From the NCBI RefSeq assembly GCF_004745955.1, contig NZ_SRLD01000007.1, forward strand, positions 1 to 64,000: a stretch of 64,000 nt of DNA. Direction: 5' to 3'. The DNA comes from Hymenobacter elongatus. Lineage in GTDB: Bacteria; Bacteroidota; Bacteroidia; Cytophagales; Hymenobacteraceae. A program made the translations under genes and the position numbers. Within the stretch, counting starts at the first letter, position 1. Every line of letters begins with the position of its first letter. Below are positions 43,064 through 52,457 of the stretch, one piece after another. Under the pieces are notes generated by a model that did not search any database, was not told where the DNA came from, and was given only the letters and a program-made list of their open reading frames with translations.

Positions 43064-43666
43064 ATGAAAGGAATACTCTATACCGGCGGCGAGCTGACGG
43101 ACCTTGTGCACTTTGCCCGCCTTCCCTCCTACCTGCAGGCATTTCTGCGCGAGCAGAACGGCGTGGTGGCGTACTTCGGCGGGCTGCACATCCGGGGCTG
43201 CGTGAGCGAGCCGACCTGGCACGCGCTACACACGGCCTGGCAGGGCGAAATGGCCTTCTGGCGCACGTACGCCGAGGTGCAGGAAACCGATATTCCCTTC
43301 GCCCAGGACTGCGTGGGCAACCAGTTTCTGCTGCGCGGCGACGCAGTGCTGTTTCTGGACACCGAAACCGGCGAGCTGGCCGATCTGGAAGTGGACTTCA
43401 AGCACTTCCTGTTTGGGGTCGAGAAATTTCCGCTCGATGCGTTGGGCATGGAGCCGCTGCGCGGCTTCCAGCAGCACGGCGGCGCGCTGCAGCCCGGCGA
43501 GCTACTGAGCCTGTATCCGCCGGTCTGCATTGCTTCGGCAGAACGCAAACCCAAGATTAACATCCAGCCGGCCGCCGACCGCTTGGCCTGGCTGGCCGAT
43601 TTTCACCGCCAGATCAAAGATTTGCCCAGCGGCCAGCGCATTCACCTCAAGCCCAGCCAGGACTAA
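43064..43666 (+). CDS. SMI1/KNR4 (SUKH)-like protein
   Basis: 200 residues, soluble. The order PSYLQAFLREQNGVVAYFGGLHIRG, then DIPFAQDCVGNQFLL-G-AVLFLDTETGELADL, then VEKFPLDALGMEPL, follows the SMI1/KNR4 pattern. Some SUKH proteins are immunity factors against contact-dependent toxins, but no toxin gene is near, and many are housekeeping. The next gene starts 15 bases downstream. Confidence 0.7.
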   Translation: MKGILYTGGELTDLVHFARLPSYLQAFLREQNGVVAYFGGLHIRGCVSEPTWHALHTAWQGEMAFWRTYAEVQETDIPFAQDCVGNQFLLRGDAVLFLDTETGELADLEVDFKHFLFGVEKFPLDALGMEPLRGFQQHGGALQPGELLSLYPPVCIASAERKPKINIQPAADRLAWLADFHRQIKDLPSGQRIHLKPSQD

Positions 43667-43680
43667 CGCCTTCCGCCCGC

Positions 43681-45585
43681 ATGCTGCTCCCTCCGTTACT
43701 GCGTTTGCTGCTGCGCCGCTTGCTCCTGCTGATGGGCGCTTATCTGGTGCTGCGGCTGGGTTTTTATGTGGCCAACCGCCCAGCCTTTCTGGAGGCGAGC
43801 AGTAGTCAGCTGGTGCTGGCATTCTGGCACGGCTTTCGGTTCGATGTTTCGGCGGTGCTGCTGCAGAGCGTGCCCTTCTTGCTGCTGTCGTTGGTGCCGG
43901 CGTTTGGCAGGGGCTGGCAGCAGTTGTTGCGCGGACTGTACCTGGTGCTGCACGCCCCGGCGCTGGCCGTCAATATTATCGACAGCGAGTATTTCAAATT
44001 CATTGGTCGGCGCACCAGCAACGAGCTGTTTACCATCACGGGCGATATTCAGCGGCAGGCCGGGCAGCTGGCGGGGCACTACTGGTTTCTGCTGATTCCG
44101 TTCACCGTGCTACTGGGGCTGCTGTGGTATTTCTATCCTATGCCCACGGCCCAGGACGCAGAATACTACGCTCGGGAGCCCCGCTCCATTCGGCGTTTTG
44201 CCCGCTACGTGCTGGAAGTTGCGGGCCTGGCCTTGGGCACGGTATTAGGCATTCGGGGTGGTCTGCAGCTCAAGCCCTTGCGCACCGGCCACGCCTTTAT
44301 GCAAACGCTGCCGGTACTGGGCCACGTGGTGCTCAATAGTACATTCACCTTTCAGAAAAGCGTGGGCTACGTTCCGGTGGAGCGGCGCACCTACTTCACT
44401 GATCCGGCTGCGCTGCACAAGGCCCTGGCAATTCATAAGCCCGGCCCGCGCCCCAACGCGCCCCGCGACAACGTGGTTATTCTGCTGGTCGAGAGCTTTG
44501 CTTCCGAATACACGGGCATCGAGAACGAGGGCCAGGGCTACACGCCCTTCTTCGATTCGTTGGCTACGAAAGGACTGTTGTTTCGGGAGCACTACGCCAA
44601 CGGCCGACGCTCCATCGATGCCCTGCCGGCCGTGCTGGCCGGGTTGCCGGGCCTGATGGAAGGCTCCTTTATCACCTCCAACTTCCAGACCGACGAGCTG
44701 CACGGACTAGGCGAGCTACTGGACCGGCACGGCTACACTACTTCCGTCTTTCATGGGGCCACCAATGGCACAATGGGTTTCAATACCTTCGCTGGCATGG
44801 CCGGTATTCAGCGCTATTATGGCCTGAATGAGTACCCTGGCGGCGCGAAAAGCCCGGATTTTGACGGCCACTGGGGCATTTTTGATGAGCCCTACCTACA
44901 GTACTTTGCCCGCGAGCTTGGCAAGCAGCCCGAGCCGTTTCTCTCCACGGTGTTCACGCTGACCTCACACGAGCCGTTCCCGGTTCCGGCCCGGTACGCG
45001 GGCAAGTTCGCGCCCGGCGAGCTGCCGATTCACGCTTCCATCGGCTACACCGATTTTTCGCTGCGGCAGTTTTTCAAAGCCGCCGCCACCCAGCCCTGGT
45101 ATAGTCGTACGCTGTTCATTCTGCTGGCCGACCACACGTCCCAGTCGCAGCGGCCCGACTACCAGAATGTGCTGGGCAGCTTCAAAACGCCGCTATTGCT
45201 GTTTCATCCGGGCCGCGCCCTGCCAGCGGCCGATGTGCACCGTATCACCCAGCAGGCCGACGTGACGGCCACTGTAGTCGACTATTTAGGCGTTGGAAAT
45301 GCGGCCCAGCTCCTGCCCTTTGGCTACTCCGTGTTCGACTCTACCACTACCGGCCGGGCCCTGTTTCTGCGCGACAATTCCCACTACCTGGTTCACCAGG
45401 ACTTCGTAACCGAATTGACGGCTACCAACCAAGTGCGGCTCTATCCTTACCGGACGCACAATATGCCCGCCGAGCCGCTCCCCAATCCTGACCCGCAGAA
45501 GCTGAAGCAGTACGGCGACGAGCTCAAGGCCTGTCTGCAGCTGTTCACCGACGGATTGCTGGACAATACGCTCTACAAGCACTAA
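43681..45585 (+). CDS. LTA synthase-like sulfatase-fold membrane enzyme (phosphoglycerol or phosphoethanolamine transferase family)
   Basis: 634 residues: five N-terminal membrane helices (about 1-190) followed by a periplasmic alkaline phosphatase/sulfatase domain. Metal and nucleophile region: VVILLVESFASEYTG, HYANGRRSIDALPAVLAGLPG (Ser in the usual Thr/Ser nucleophile position), VFTLTSHEPF, GYTDFSLRQFF and LADHTSQ. Gram-negative Bacteroidota do not make lipoteichoic acid, so a role in modifying lipid A, capsule or periplasmic glycans is more likely; substrate not shown. Confidence 0.88.
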   Translation: MLLPPLLRLLLRRLLLLMGAYLVLRLGFYVANRPAFLEASSSQLVLAFWHGFRFDVSAVLLQSVPFLLLSLVPAFGRGWQQLLRGLYLVLHAPALAVNIIDSEYFKFIGRRTSNELFTITGDIQRQAGQLAGHYWFLLIPFTVLLGLLWYFYPMPTAQDAEYYAREPRSIRRFARYVLEVAGLALGTVLGIRGGLQLKPLRTGHAFMQTLPVLGHVVLNSTFTFQKSVGYVPVERRTYFTDPAALHKALAIHKPGPRPNAPRDNVVILLVESFASEYTGIENEGQGYTPFFDSLATKGLLFREHYANGRRSIDALPAVLAGLPGLMEGSFITSNFQTDELHGLGELLDRHGYTTSVFHGATNGTMGFNTFAGMAGIQRYYGLNEYPGGAKSPDFDGHWGIFDEPYLQYFARELGKQPEPFLSTVFTLTSHEPFPVPARYAGKFAPGELPIHASIGYTDFSLRQFFKAAATQPWYSRTLFILLADHTSQSQRPDYQNVLGSFKTPLLLFHPGRALPAADVHRITQQADVTATVVDYLGVGNAAQLLPFGYSVFDSTTTGRALFLRDNSHYLVHQDFVTELTATNQVRLYPYRTHNMPAEPLPNPDPQKLKQYGDELKACLQLFTDGLLDNTLYKH

Positions 45586-45639
45586 CCGGAGTCAGGCTAC
45601 CAGCGCCGGGCGTGGGGTATGCTTGCTCCAGAACGTGTT

Positions 45640-45805
45640 TAGGATTTTACTTTTCGTGTCATGCTCATCTGGCGTCCGCTTGTCGAAGCATCCCTCCCGC
45701 AGTAGTAATTGACTTTACCAGTGCGGGAGAGATGCTTCGACTGCGCGGACGCCAGATCAGGCATGACGGAATCGACTTTTTTGAAAATCCCCAAATACGC
45801 TCTTA
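45640..45805. repeat. dispersed palindromic element, copy 6
   Basis: GTCATGCTCATCTGGCGTCCGC (from 45658) and GCGGACGCCAGATCAGGCATGAC (45745-45767) are arms, with CTTGTCGAAGCATCCCTCCCGC and GCGGGAGAGATGCTTCGACTG inside. Outer borders GTGTTTAGGATTTTACTTTTC and GACTTTTTTGAAAATCCCC...CTCTTATA match the copies at 36001 and 56247. Confidence 0.75.
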
Positions 45806-45870
45806 TACCACTTGCGAATGATCGACTCGATTTCCTTGGCTGTCGCACTGCTGACGCTTCCTAGGTGTAA

Positions 45871-46953
45871 TTAGCGGGCAGCGGTTTCGAGCGCCTGGCA
45901 CACGGCCTTGGTCATTTCGGTGGTCGAGCTGGTGCCGCCCAAATCCCGGGTCCGGACGCACTGCTCCCGCAGCACGGTTTCGATGGCGTGCATGAGCTGG
46001 GCCGCGAGTTGCGTCTCCCCCAAAAATGCGAGCATCATCTGCACCGACCAGATGCTGGCAATAGGATTGGCCACATTCTTTCCCACTAGGCTGAAGGCCG
46101 AGCCATGAATGGCCTGAAACAGGCTGGGGTACTGACGCTCAGGATTTAGATTGGCACTCGGGGCCAGCCCCATACTCCCCGTCAAGGCCGCGCCAAGGTC
46201 GCTGAGGATGTCGCCGAAGAGGTTGGAGGCCACAAATACGTCCACGGTTTCGGGTTGGCTCACCATGCGGGCGGTCATGGAATCGACCAGCTGCTGGTCG
46301 GTAGCCACCGTAGGGTATTGGGCGGCTACCTGCTGAAATACTTCATCCCAGAATACCATGTTGTGCTGCATGCTGTTGGACTTGGTCACGTTGGTGACCA
46401 GCCGGTGGCCGTGCTGCTGGGCATAGTCGAAGGCAAAGCGCATCACCCGCTCCGTGGCGCTGCGGGTAAAGACTATCGACTGAATGGCGACTTCCCACGC
46501 CTTGCCCTGGTGTAGCCGCCCGCCCACACCGGCATACTCACCTTCGGAGTTTTCCCGGATGCACACCATGTTGATGGGGTGCTGCCCGGGGTTGCGCAAG
46601 GGTGTGGCCACGCCCGTCAGCAGGCGCATGGGCCGCAGGTTCACGTACTGGTCGAAACCCTGCCGAATCGTGAGCAGCAAGCCCCACAAGGTGATGTGGT
46701 CGGGAATAGCCGGGCTGCCCACGGGGCCCATCAGCAGCGCATCGAACCCACCCGCCTCCAGCTGTTGCAGCCCATCGGCGGGCATCATGGCCCCGGTTTT
46801 GTGGTAGTAGGCCGAGCTCCAGTCGAACTCCCGGCACGCAAAGCGCACACCACCATGCAGCTGCTCCAGCTTGCGGAGCACCTGCTGGCTGGCGGCAATA
46901 ACTTCGGGACCAATACCATCGGCGGGAAAAACAGCGAGATTGAAATGCTTCAT
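45871..46953 (-). CDS. tartrate/D-malate dehydrogenase (isopropylmalate dehydrogenase family)
   Basis: NAD-dependent oxidative decarboxylation of a 2-hydroxy dicarboxylic acid. 360 residues with ADGIGPEV, MGPVGSP, NLRPMRLL (substrate Arg residues), VCIRENSEGEYAGVGG, TKSNSM and the metal aspartates in FGDILSDLGAAL. The segment ENSEGEYAGVGG is that of tartrate dehydrogenase/DmlA rather than LeuB or Icd. Co-directional with a C4-dicarboxylate symporter, consistent with malate or tartrate use. Confidence 0.88.
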   Translation of the reverse strand: MKHFNLAVFPADGIGPEVIAASQQVLRKLEQLHGGVRFACREFDWSSAYYHKTGAMMPADGLQQLEAGGFDALLMGPVGSPAIPDHITLWGLLLTIRQGFDQYVNLRPMRLLTGVATPLRNPGQHPINMVCIRENSEGEYAGVGGRLHQGKAWEVAIQSIVFTRSATERVMRFAFDYAQQHGHRLVTNVTKSNSMQHNMVFWDEVFQQVAAQYPTVATDQQLVDSMTARMVSQPETVDVFVASNLFGDILSDLGAALTGSMGLAPSANLNPERQYPSLFQAIHGSAFSLVGKNVANPIASIWSVQMMLAFLGETQLAAQLMHAIETVLREQCVRTRDLGGTSSTTEMTKAVCQALETAAR

Positions 46954-47004
46954 ACGGTACGAAATAAGGAGCCCGCCCGACGCACAAGGCCATGGGAGGC
47001 CGAC

Positions 47005-48303
47005 CTAGCGCTCCGGCACGCCCTCACGCGGCTCTACCGGTAGGTTGGGCAGGGAAGGGTTGTACTGCTCAAGTGCCTCGGCAACCGTCGATACCGTCGT
47101 CTTACCGCCTAGCATCCTCGCCACCTGAGCGTGGTCGAGGGCTCCTTCGTTGTGGGCCAAAAAGATGGTAGCCACGCCGTTGCCGATAAAGTTGGTGATG
47201 GAGCGGGCCTCCGACATGAACCGATCCACGCCCAGCAGCAACGCCAGCCCTTCGACGGGAATCACCTTGACGGCCGTGAGCGTACTGGCCAGCACGACAA
47301 ATCCGGAGCCCGTGACGCCGGCCGCGCCTTTGCTGGTCACCATCAGAATGCCGATGATGGTCAGCATCTGGGAACCGGTCAGCTCCACGTTAAAAACCTG
47401 GGCCAGAAAGATGGTCGCCAACGACAGATAGATGGTAGTGCCGTCGAGGTTGAACGAGTAGCCGGCCGGAACTACCAGGCCCACCACGGGCTTGGCGCAG
47501 CCCAGGCGCTCCAGCTTTTCCATGAGGCCTGGCAGGCCGGCTTCCGAGGAGGAAGTGCCCAGCACAATCAGCAGCTCTTCCTTAATGTAGCTTAGAAACG
47601 CGAGGATGCTCACGCGGCAGTAGCGCAAAATGGAGCCCAGCACCAGAAACACAAACAAGGCCATGGTGGTGTACACGGTGAGCATGAGCTTGGCCAGCGG
47701 CAGCAGCGTGGCAATACCGTATTTGCCGATGGTGAAGGCCATGCCGCCAAAGGCCCCGATGGGCGCAAATATCATGACCAGGTGCAGGCCCTTGAACACG
47801 TATTTCGAAGCCCAGTTGAGGCGGTCGATGATGGGCTGGCGGCCGGTGTAGCGGCTCAGCACCATGCCTAGCACGATAGACAAGAGCAGAACCTGCAGCG
47901 TCAGGTTGTCGGCCAGAAAGTGCAGCCAGGAAAACTCGCCGGCCCGCTGCGTGAACTCCCCTACTGCCTGCCCGTTGAGCTTGCCCGTGGCTACGCCGGC
48001 CCCCGGCCGGATGACGTAGGCCACACCGATACCGATAAGCAAGGCCAGGGTAGTCACGATTTCAAAGTACAGCAGCGCCTTGCCGCCAATGCGCCCCACC
48101 TTCTTCAGGTCGCCCATGCTGCTGATGCCCAGCGTGATGGTCAGGAAGATGATAGGGTTGATAAAGAGCTTGACGACGTTGATAAACGCCTTGCCCAGCA
48201 CATCCATCCTGACGGCAGTTTCGGGGGCAAAGTGCCCCAGCAGCGCCCCCGCCACAATGGCAGTCAGCACCCAGAACGTAAGATTGGTGACGATTTTTTT
48301 CAT
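47005..48303 (-). CDS. dicarboxylate/amino acid:cation symporter (DAACS, DctA/GltP type)
   Basis: Inner membrane sodium- or proton-coupled importer of C4-dicarboxylates or glutamate. 432 residues, eight helices and two hairpins; motifs LGTSSSEAGLP (HP1 serine-rich), PAGYSFNLDGTTIYL (TM7), TSKGAAGVTGSGF (HP2) and the TM8 Asp in ARSITNFIGNGVA. Family is certain; in context with tartrate/malate dehydrogenase, C4-dicarboxylates are favoured over glutamate. Confidence 0.92.
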   Translation of the reverse strand: MKKIVTNLTFWVLTAIVAGALLGHFAPETAVRMDVLGKAFINVVKLFINPIIFLTITLGISSMGDLKKVGRIGGKALLYFEIVTTLALLIGIGVAYVIRPGAGVATGKLNGQAVGEFTQRAGEFSWLHFLADNLTLQVLLLSIVLGMVLSRYTGRQPIIDRLNWASKYVFKGLHLVMIFAPIGAFGGMAFTIGKYGIATLLPLAKLMLTVYTTMALFVFLVLGSILRYCRVSILAFLSYIKEELLIVLGTSSSEAGLPGLMEKLERLGCAKPVVGLVVPAGYSFNLDGTTIYLSLATIFLAQVFNVELTGSQMLTIIGILMVTSKGAAGVTGSGFVVLASTLTAVKVIPVEGLALLLGVDRFMSEARSITNFIGNGVATIFLAHNEGALDHAQVARMLGGKTTVSTVAEALEQYNPSLPNLPVEPREGVPER

Positions 48304-48423
48304 AAAATCAAGGGCTAAGCCCGGATGCGGGGACGGAAAAAGAGGAACTCAGACCAGCAGAAACCAATGCCTCGGTCTGCTGGTGTTGGGCAAGAGGCTA
48401 GTGCCGCGCAAGCTACTAACGCC

Positions 48424-49347
48424 CTAGCTTCGGGTGAGCCACCAGCCCAGCAAAGCCAGCAACGGCAAGGAGAGCGGGATGCCCAGGCCCACCATTTGGG
48501 CGGCCAGCGGCGGATTGAGCCCATACCGCTCGGCCACCACGGCGGCGGTGTTCATCGGCCCAATAGCGGCCCCCAGCACGCAGAGGTCTACCACGCGGCC
48601 GTGCTGCTGGGCCAAGACGTGGTACAGGCCATAAATCAGCAGCGGGGCCAGCACCAGCTTGTAAGACAAGCCCAGCAGCAGCGCCCGGCCGTGGTGCCGG
48701 GGCACCGACAGGTTCATCTGCAGACCCACTGAAAGCAGGGCAATAACGGAGAAGGGCGCGCTCAGCTTTTCCAACACGCCGCGCACCAGAGCCGGGTGCT
48801 CGTAGCCCGCGGCATTGGCCCCCATAGCCAGCACAAAGGCCAGAAACGGCGGAAACCGCAGCACATTGCCCAGCATGGCACGCCACGAGGGTTCGGCGGC
48901 TCCGTACCAGGAAGCCACGGCAACGCCCAGCGTGACGCCAATCAGAAACGAGCCGGCCTGGCTCATCATGATGCCCAGCTCCAGGCCTTCGTGCCCATAG
49001 AGCAGCTCAAAAATCGGGAAGCCGACAAAAGAGGTGCTGCTGATGCCGGCCGTCAGAATCAGGGCGCCAGTGGTGCCGCGCCCGAGCTGCAGGTGCCGGC
49101 CTACGGCTGTGAAGAAAAGGAAGCTGGCCCCGAACAGGAGCCACGGGGCCAGCACCGGCAGCAGAAAGTGCCGGTCGAGCGTAGCATCAGCCAGGTGTAG
49201 AAACGTGAGGGCCGGCATGAAAACCAGGACCAGCAGCTGGTTGAGCACTGCCGCAGTACCCGCCGGCACGGCCTGCCGCCACCGCAACACCGCCCCCAGA
49301 CCCAGACACACGAGCAGCAGGACCAGGTTTGTCATGGGCAATACCAC
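48424..49347 (-). CDS. AEC-family transporter (malate/auxin efflux carrier type)
   Basis: 307 residues with ten predicted membrane helices. Pattern: LVLLLVCLGLGAVLRW at the N-terminus, LLVLVFMPALTFLHLAD, ISSTSFVGFPIFELLYG with the family Gly-Pro region, LLSVGLQMN and IGPMNTAAVVAERYG. AEC members in bacteria move malate, malonate and related acids. A second methionine at 49335 is an alternative start. Confidence 0.88.
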   Translation of the reverse strand: MVLPMTNLVLLLVCLGLGAVLRWRQAVPAGTAAVLNQLLVLVFMPALTFLHLADATLDRHFLLPVLAPWLLFGASFLFFTAVGRHLQLGRGTTGALILTAGISSTSFVGFPIFELLYGHEGLELGIMMSQAGSFLIGVTLGVAVASWYGAAEPSWRAMLGNVLRFPPFLAFVLAMGANAAGYEHPALVRGVLEKLSAPFSVIALLSVGLQMNLSVPRHHGRALLLGLSYKLVLAPLLIYGLYHVLAQQHGRVVDLCVLGAAIGPMNTAAVVAERYGLNPPLAAQMVGLGIPLSLPLLALLGWWLTRS

Positions 49348-49475
49348 GTAGAAAAGCAGCCCATTCGGGCGAGTTAAGCCGAAGCACTCCTACTACTCCG
49401 TTGCAGCGAAAGGCACCGGACGCGCCCGGTAACAGTACCTCGGCCCGACTTGGTCCGACTACTTGCTTTTCGGAT

Positions 49476-52364
49476 TTAGAAAGTAAACGTCAGGTTGGTG
49501 TAGTAATACGACCCGTTGAAGCCAAACTGCGCCACGTTGCGGGAATAGGGAATTTCGCCGTTTGAGTAGCTGGCAAAGCGGTTGGCGTCCACCTTATCCG
49601 GGTAGACATTGGTGATGTTGTTGGCGCCCACCGTCACCGACACTACTTTGGCCGGAGTATACACTAGGGCTAAGTCGAAGAGTGTCTTGCCGTCGAACTC
49701 CTGGCTGATATGCCGTGGGTTGGGAATGGCGGTAGTAGCCGTTGGCTTTTCGTAGGCCGTAACGGCCCCGAAGTACGAGGCGCGGGGCGTGATACTGAAC
49801 TTGCCTACCTGGTAGGTGGCCGACAGCAGAATCTTCTGGCGCGGCTGCGCGCGCTCAATCAGACCAATGCTCACCGTATCGATCAGCAGAATTTTATTCG
49901 CAGTGCCTGCTTGCAGAGCCGCGGGCGTGTCGCGGGTATCGCTAATGTTGGTGGCATTGAACGTCAGGGCCAGGCTGGCCGTGAGGCGGCTGCTTTCGGT
50001 GAACTCCGTTTTGTAGGTCGTCACCAAATCGATGCCGCGGGTTTGGGTATTGATGGCGTTGGTGAAGAAGCGAATTTCGCTGATGCCATCGAAGGCGGGC
50101 GTTTGCAGGGCCTTAATCCCCGTAGCAGCCGAGCCTTTAATCAGCCGTTCGCTATTGATAATCCGGTCGGTGATGTCAATCTGGTAGGCATCCAGGGTGA
50201 AGAGCAGGTTTTCGCCGAGCTTGGCGGCCACGCCCAGGCTGTAGTTCCAGGAAGTTTCGGCTTTGGGAGCCTTTATGCCCAGCGGCACCAGGCGCGCGTC
50301 ATCGTTGCGCAGCTGCTTGGTTTGCACAATGGCGCCGGACTGCACCGTGGAAGTACTCACGCTGTTGAAGGTTTGCTGCAGCGACGGAGCCCGGAAGCCG
50401 CGGTTGATGGAGCCCCGGAGCGAGATGCCCTCCGTCACCTTGAAGCGCGAAGCAAACTTGCCCGACACGTTGCTGCCAAAGTCAGAATACCGCTCGTAGC
50501 GCAGCGCCGTGGTCAGCAGCAGGCGTTCGGTAAGGTCACTTTCCACATCCACGTACACGCCCACGTTGGAGCGGGTGGTATTGGTTTCGTCGTCGGGAGC
50601 AATGCCCGGCCGGCCGCTCGAGCCGGGTGCCTTGGCCGTGCGGGGCGGAGTAGCCGTAGGCGCTGCCAGCGCAAACGGCCCCACGAAGTAAGACTCGGGG
50701 CTGCCGCGCTCCAGAATGAACTGGTCGACCCGAAACTGGCTACCCAGGGCCAGGTTAAACGACTTGGTGCCAAAGAGCCCCGCAAAATTGCGCGACACGT
50801 TCACCTCACTCGTGCTCTGGCCAAAGGCGCTGCGACCCACGTAGAAATCGGTGGGAGAATCAGCGCCCATTGATGGATTGGAGGTGTTGTTGGCGTTCAG
50901 GTCGAGGTAGTTGTAGCCGTAGCCGGTGCTGAAGTCGAGGTTCCAGCCCCCGGCCAGCTTGCGGCTCACACCCACCACGCCGGAGTAGTCGTCGCTGCGG
51001 CCGGGCAGCTCAGGCAGGTAGCCATCGGGGTGAATGGGGCTGTAGTTGACGTTGGCAGGCTGGGCATTGCGGAAAAAGCCGTAGGCCAGAATATTCTTGC
51101 GGGAAAAGCCGCCGAAGCTGTACACCGACCAGCCACTGCCACCCACGGGCATGCCCAGGTTGAAAAAGCCCTGGTAGATATCCGCCTGGTTGCTGCCATA
51201 CACGCCTACTTTGAACGGCTGCCCTACCTGCGGATAGATGTTGCCCCGCTCGGTGCGCTTGGCGTTTTCGCTCGCAACCTGGGCAGCCGTGGGCTGGCCC
51301 GGCAGCGCCGGAAAAGCCGTGTAGATGCCGCCCACGTAGTTGTCGGAGCGGTTGGTTTGCTCCTGTCGCTGGTACTGCAAGGTCAGATTCAGGTAGCCCG
51401 GATTCGTTTTGCCCAGCTTCAGCCCGTAGTTGGCACCGGCCAGGTACTGGGCTCCGTCGCCTTCCCTGGTAATACCAAACTGCGTTTTGACGGTGGCTAT
51501 TCCCGTGCTTTTGTTCAGACCCAGGTTGATAACGCCGGCAATGGCATCGGAGCCGTATTGGGCCGCAGCGCCGTCGCGCAATACTTCGATGCGCTCGATG
51601 GCCAGGGAGGGAATGGCGTTCAAATCCGTTACTACGGTACCTGCCCCCACGGTTACATTCAGGTTCAGGGCCGAAAACTGGTGGCGGCGCTTGCCATCCA
51701 CGAGCACCAGCACCTGGTCGGGCGAGAGGCCGCGCAGGGAAGCCGGGTCGGCGTAGTTGGCCACGCCATTGACCCCAGTTTTGGCCGAGTTGAATGAAGG
51801 CGAGTTGAACTGCACCTGCTGGCCCAGATCCGTTTGCCCGGTCAGCTGCAGCTCCTTGGCATTCAGCACATCCACCGGGGAAGGGCGCTCTACGTCGGTG
51901 CGGGGCAAGCCGCGGGAACCCACTACGGTAACTTCGCTCAGGTCAGTGGTACTCGTTTCCAGGCGCACTTCCAGCGTGGTCCGGTCCCCAACGGTAAGTT
52001 GCTGGCTCTTGAAGCCAATGGCCGATACCACCAGAGAAGCGCCCGGCTTTACGGTGAGCGAAAAGCGACCGTCGGCATCGGTACTGGTGCCATTGGTGGT
52101 ACCCTGCTCCACTACCGTAGCGCCCGGAATAGCCTCCCCGCCCGCACCCGTAATTCGCCCCGAAACGGACTGGTCGGCGGTGAAACTCCCGGTGCGGAGC
52201 AGGATGTTTTCCGGCTTCTTTATTAGGCGGAACATTGCCTCCGGCATGGCAGGCACGCTGGTCCGGTGGGCTACCGCAGCGCCCGGCAAGGCCAGCAGCA
52301 GAAAAAGAACCTGCCCGGGCAGCAGCGGCCGACGGTAGGAAGAGAAGAGTAAAGGAGTCTTCAT
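49476..52364 (-). CDS. TonB-dependent outer membrane receptor (not SusC type)
   Basis: 962 residues: basic N-terminus with signal segment (LLPGQVLFLLLALPGAAVAH), a carboxypeptidase-regulatory-like domain (VSGRITGAGGEAIPGATVVEQ), plug (EVTVVGSRGLPRTDVERPSPVDVL; YADPASLRGLSPDQVLVLVDGKRRH; IERIEVLRDGAAAQYGSDAIAG) and barrel ending GSYYYTNLTFTF. No SusD partner follows, so it is a classical receptor. Its ligand might be an organic-acid metal chelate given the neighbours; that is inference. Confidence 0.92.
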   Translation of the reverse strand: MKTPLLFSSYRRPLLPGQVLFLLLALPGAAVAHRTSVPAMPEAMFRLIKKPENILLRTGSFTADQSVSGRITGAGGEAIPGATVVEQGTTNGTSTDADGRFSLTVKPGASLVVSAIGFKSQQLTVGDRTTLEVRLETSTTDLSEVTVVGSRGLPRTDVERPSPVDVLNAKELQLTGQTDLGQQVQFNSPSFNSAKTGVNGVANYADPASLRGLSPDQVLVLVDGKRRHQFSALNLNVTVGAGTVVTDLNAIPSLAIERIEVLRDGAAAQYGSDAIAGVINLGLNKSTGIATVKTQFGITREGDGAQYLAGANYGLKLGKTNPGYLNLTLQYQRQEQTNRSDNYVGGIYTAFPALPGQPTAAQVASENAKRTERGNIYPQVGQPFKVGVYGSNQADIYQGFFNLGMPVGGSGWSVYSFGGFSRKNILAYGFFRNAQPANVNYSPIHPDGYLPELPGRSDDYSGVVGVSRKLAGGWNLDFSTGYGYNYLDLNANNTSNPSMGADSPTDFYVGRSAFGQSTSEVNVSRNFAGLFGTKSFNLALGSQFRVDQFILERGSPESYFVGPFALAAPTATPPRTAKAPGSSGRPGIAPDDETNTTRSNVGVYVDVESDLTERLLLTTALRYERYSDFGSNVSGKFASRFKVTEGISLRGSINRGFRAPSLQQTFNSVSTSTVQSGAIVQTKQLRNDDARLVPLGIKAPKAETSWNYSLGVAAKLGENLLFTLDAYQIDITDRIINSERLIKGSAATGIKALQTPAFDGISEIRFFTNAINTQTRGIDLVTTYKTEFTESSRLTASLALTFNATNISDTRDTPAALQAGTANKILLIDTVSIGLIERAQPRQKILLSATYQVGKFSITPRASYFGAVTAYEKPTATTAIPNPRHISQEFDGKTLFDLALVYTPAKVVSVTVGANNITNVYPDKVDANRFASYSNGEIPYSRNVAQFGFNGSYYYTNLTFTF

Positions 52365-52457
52365 GTGGTGGGATTGGGGGCTGAGAAGGTGCGAGAACGA
52401 AGAAAAAAGCACTACCCAGCCAGAAAAGGCTGAGGGAAAATGGTCGAGAAATGCGGA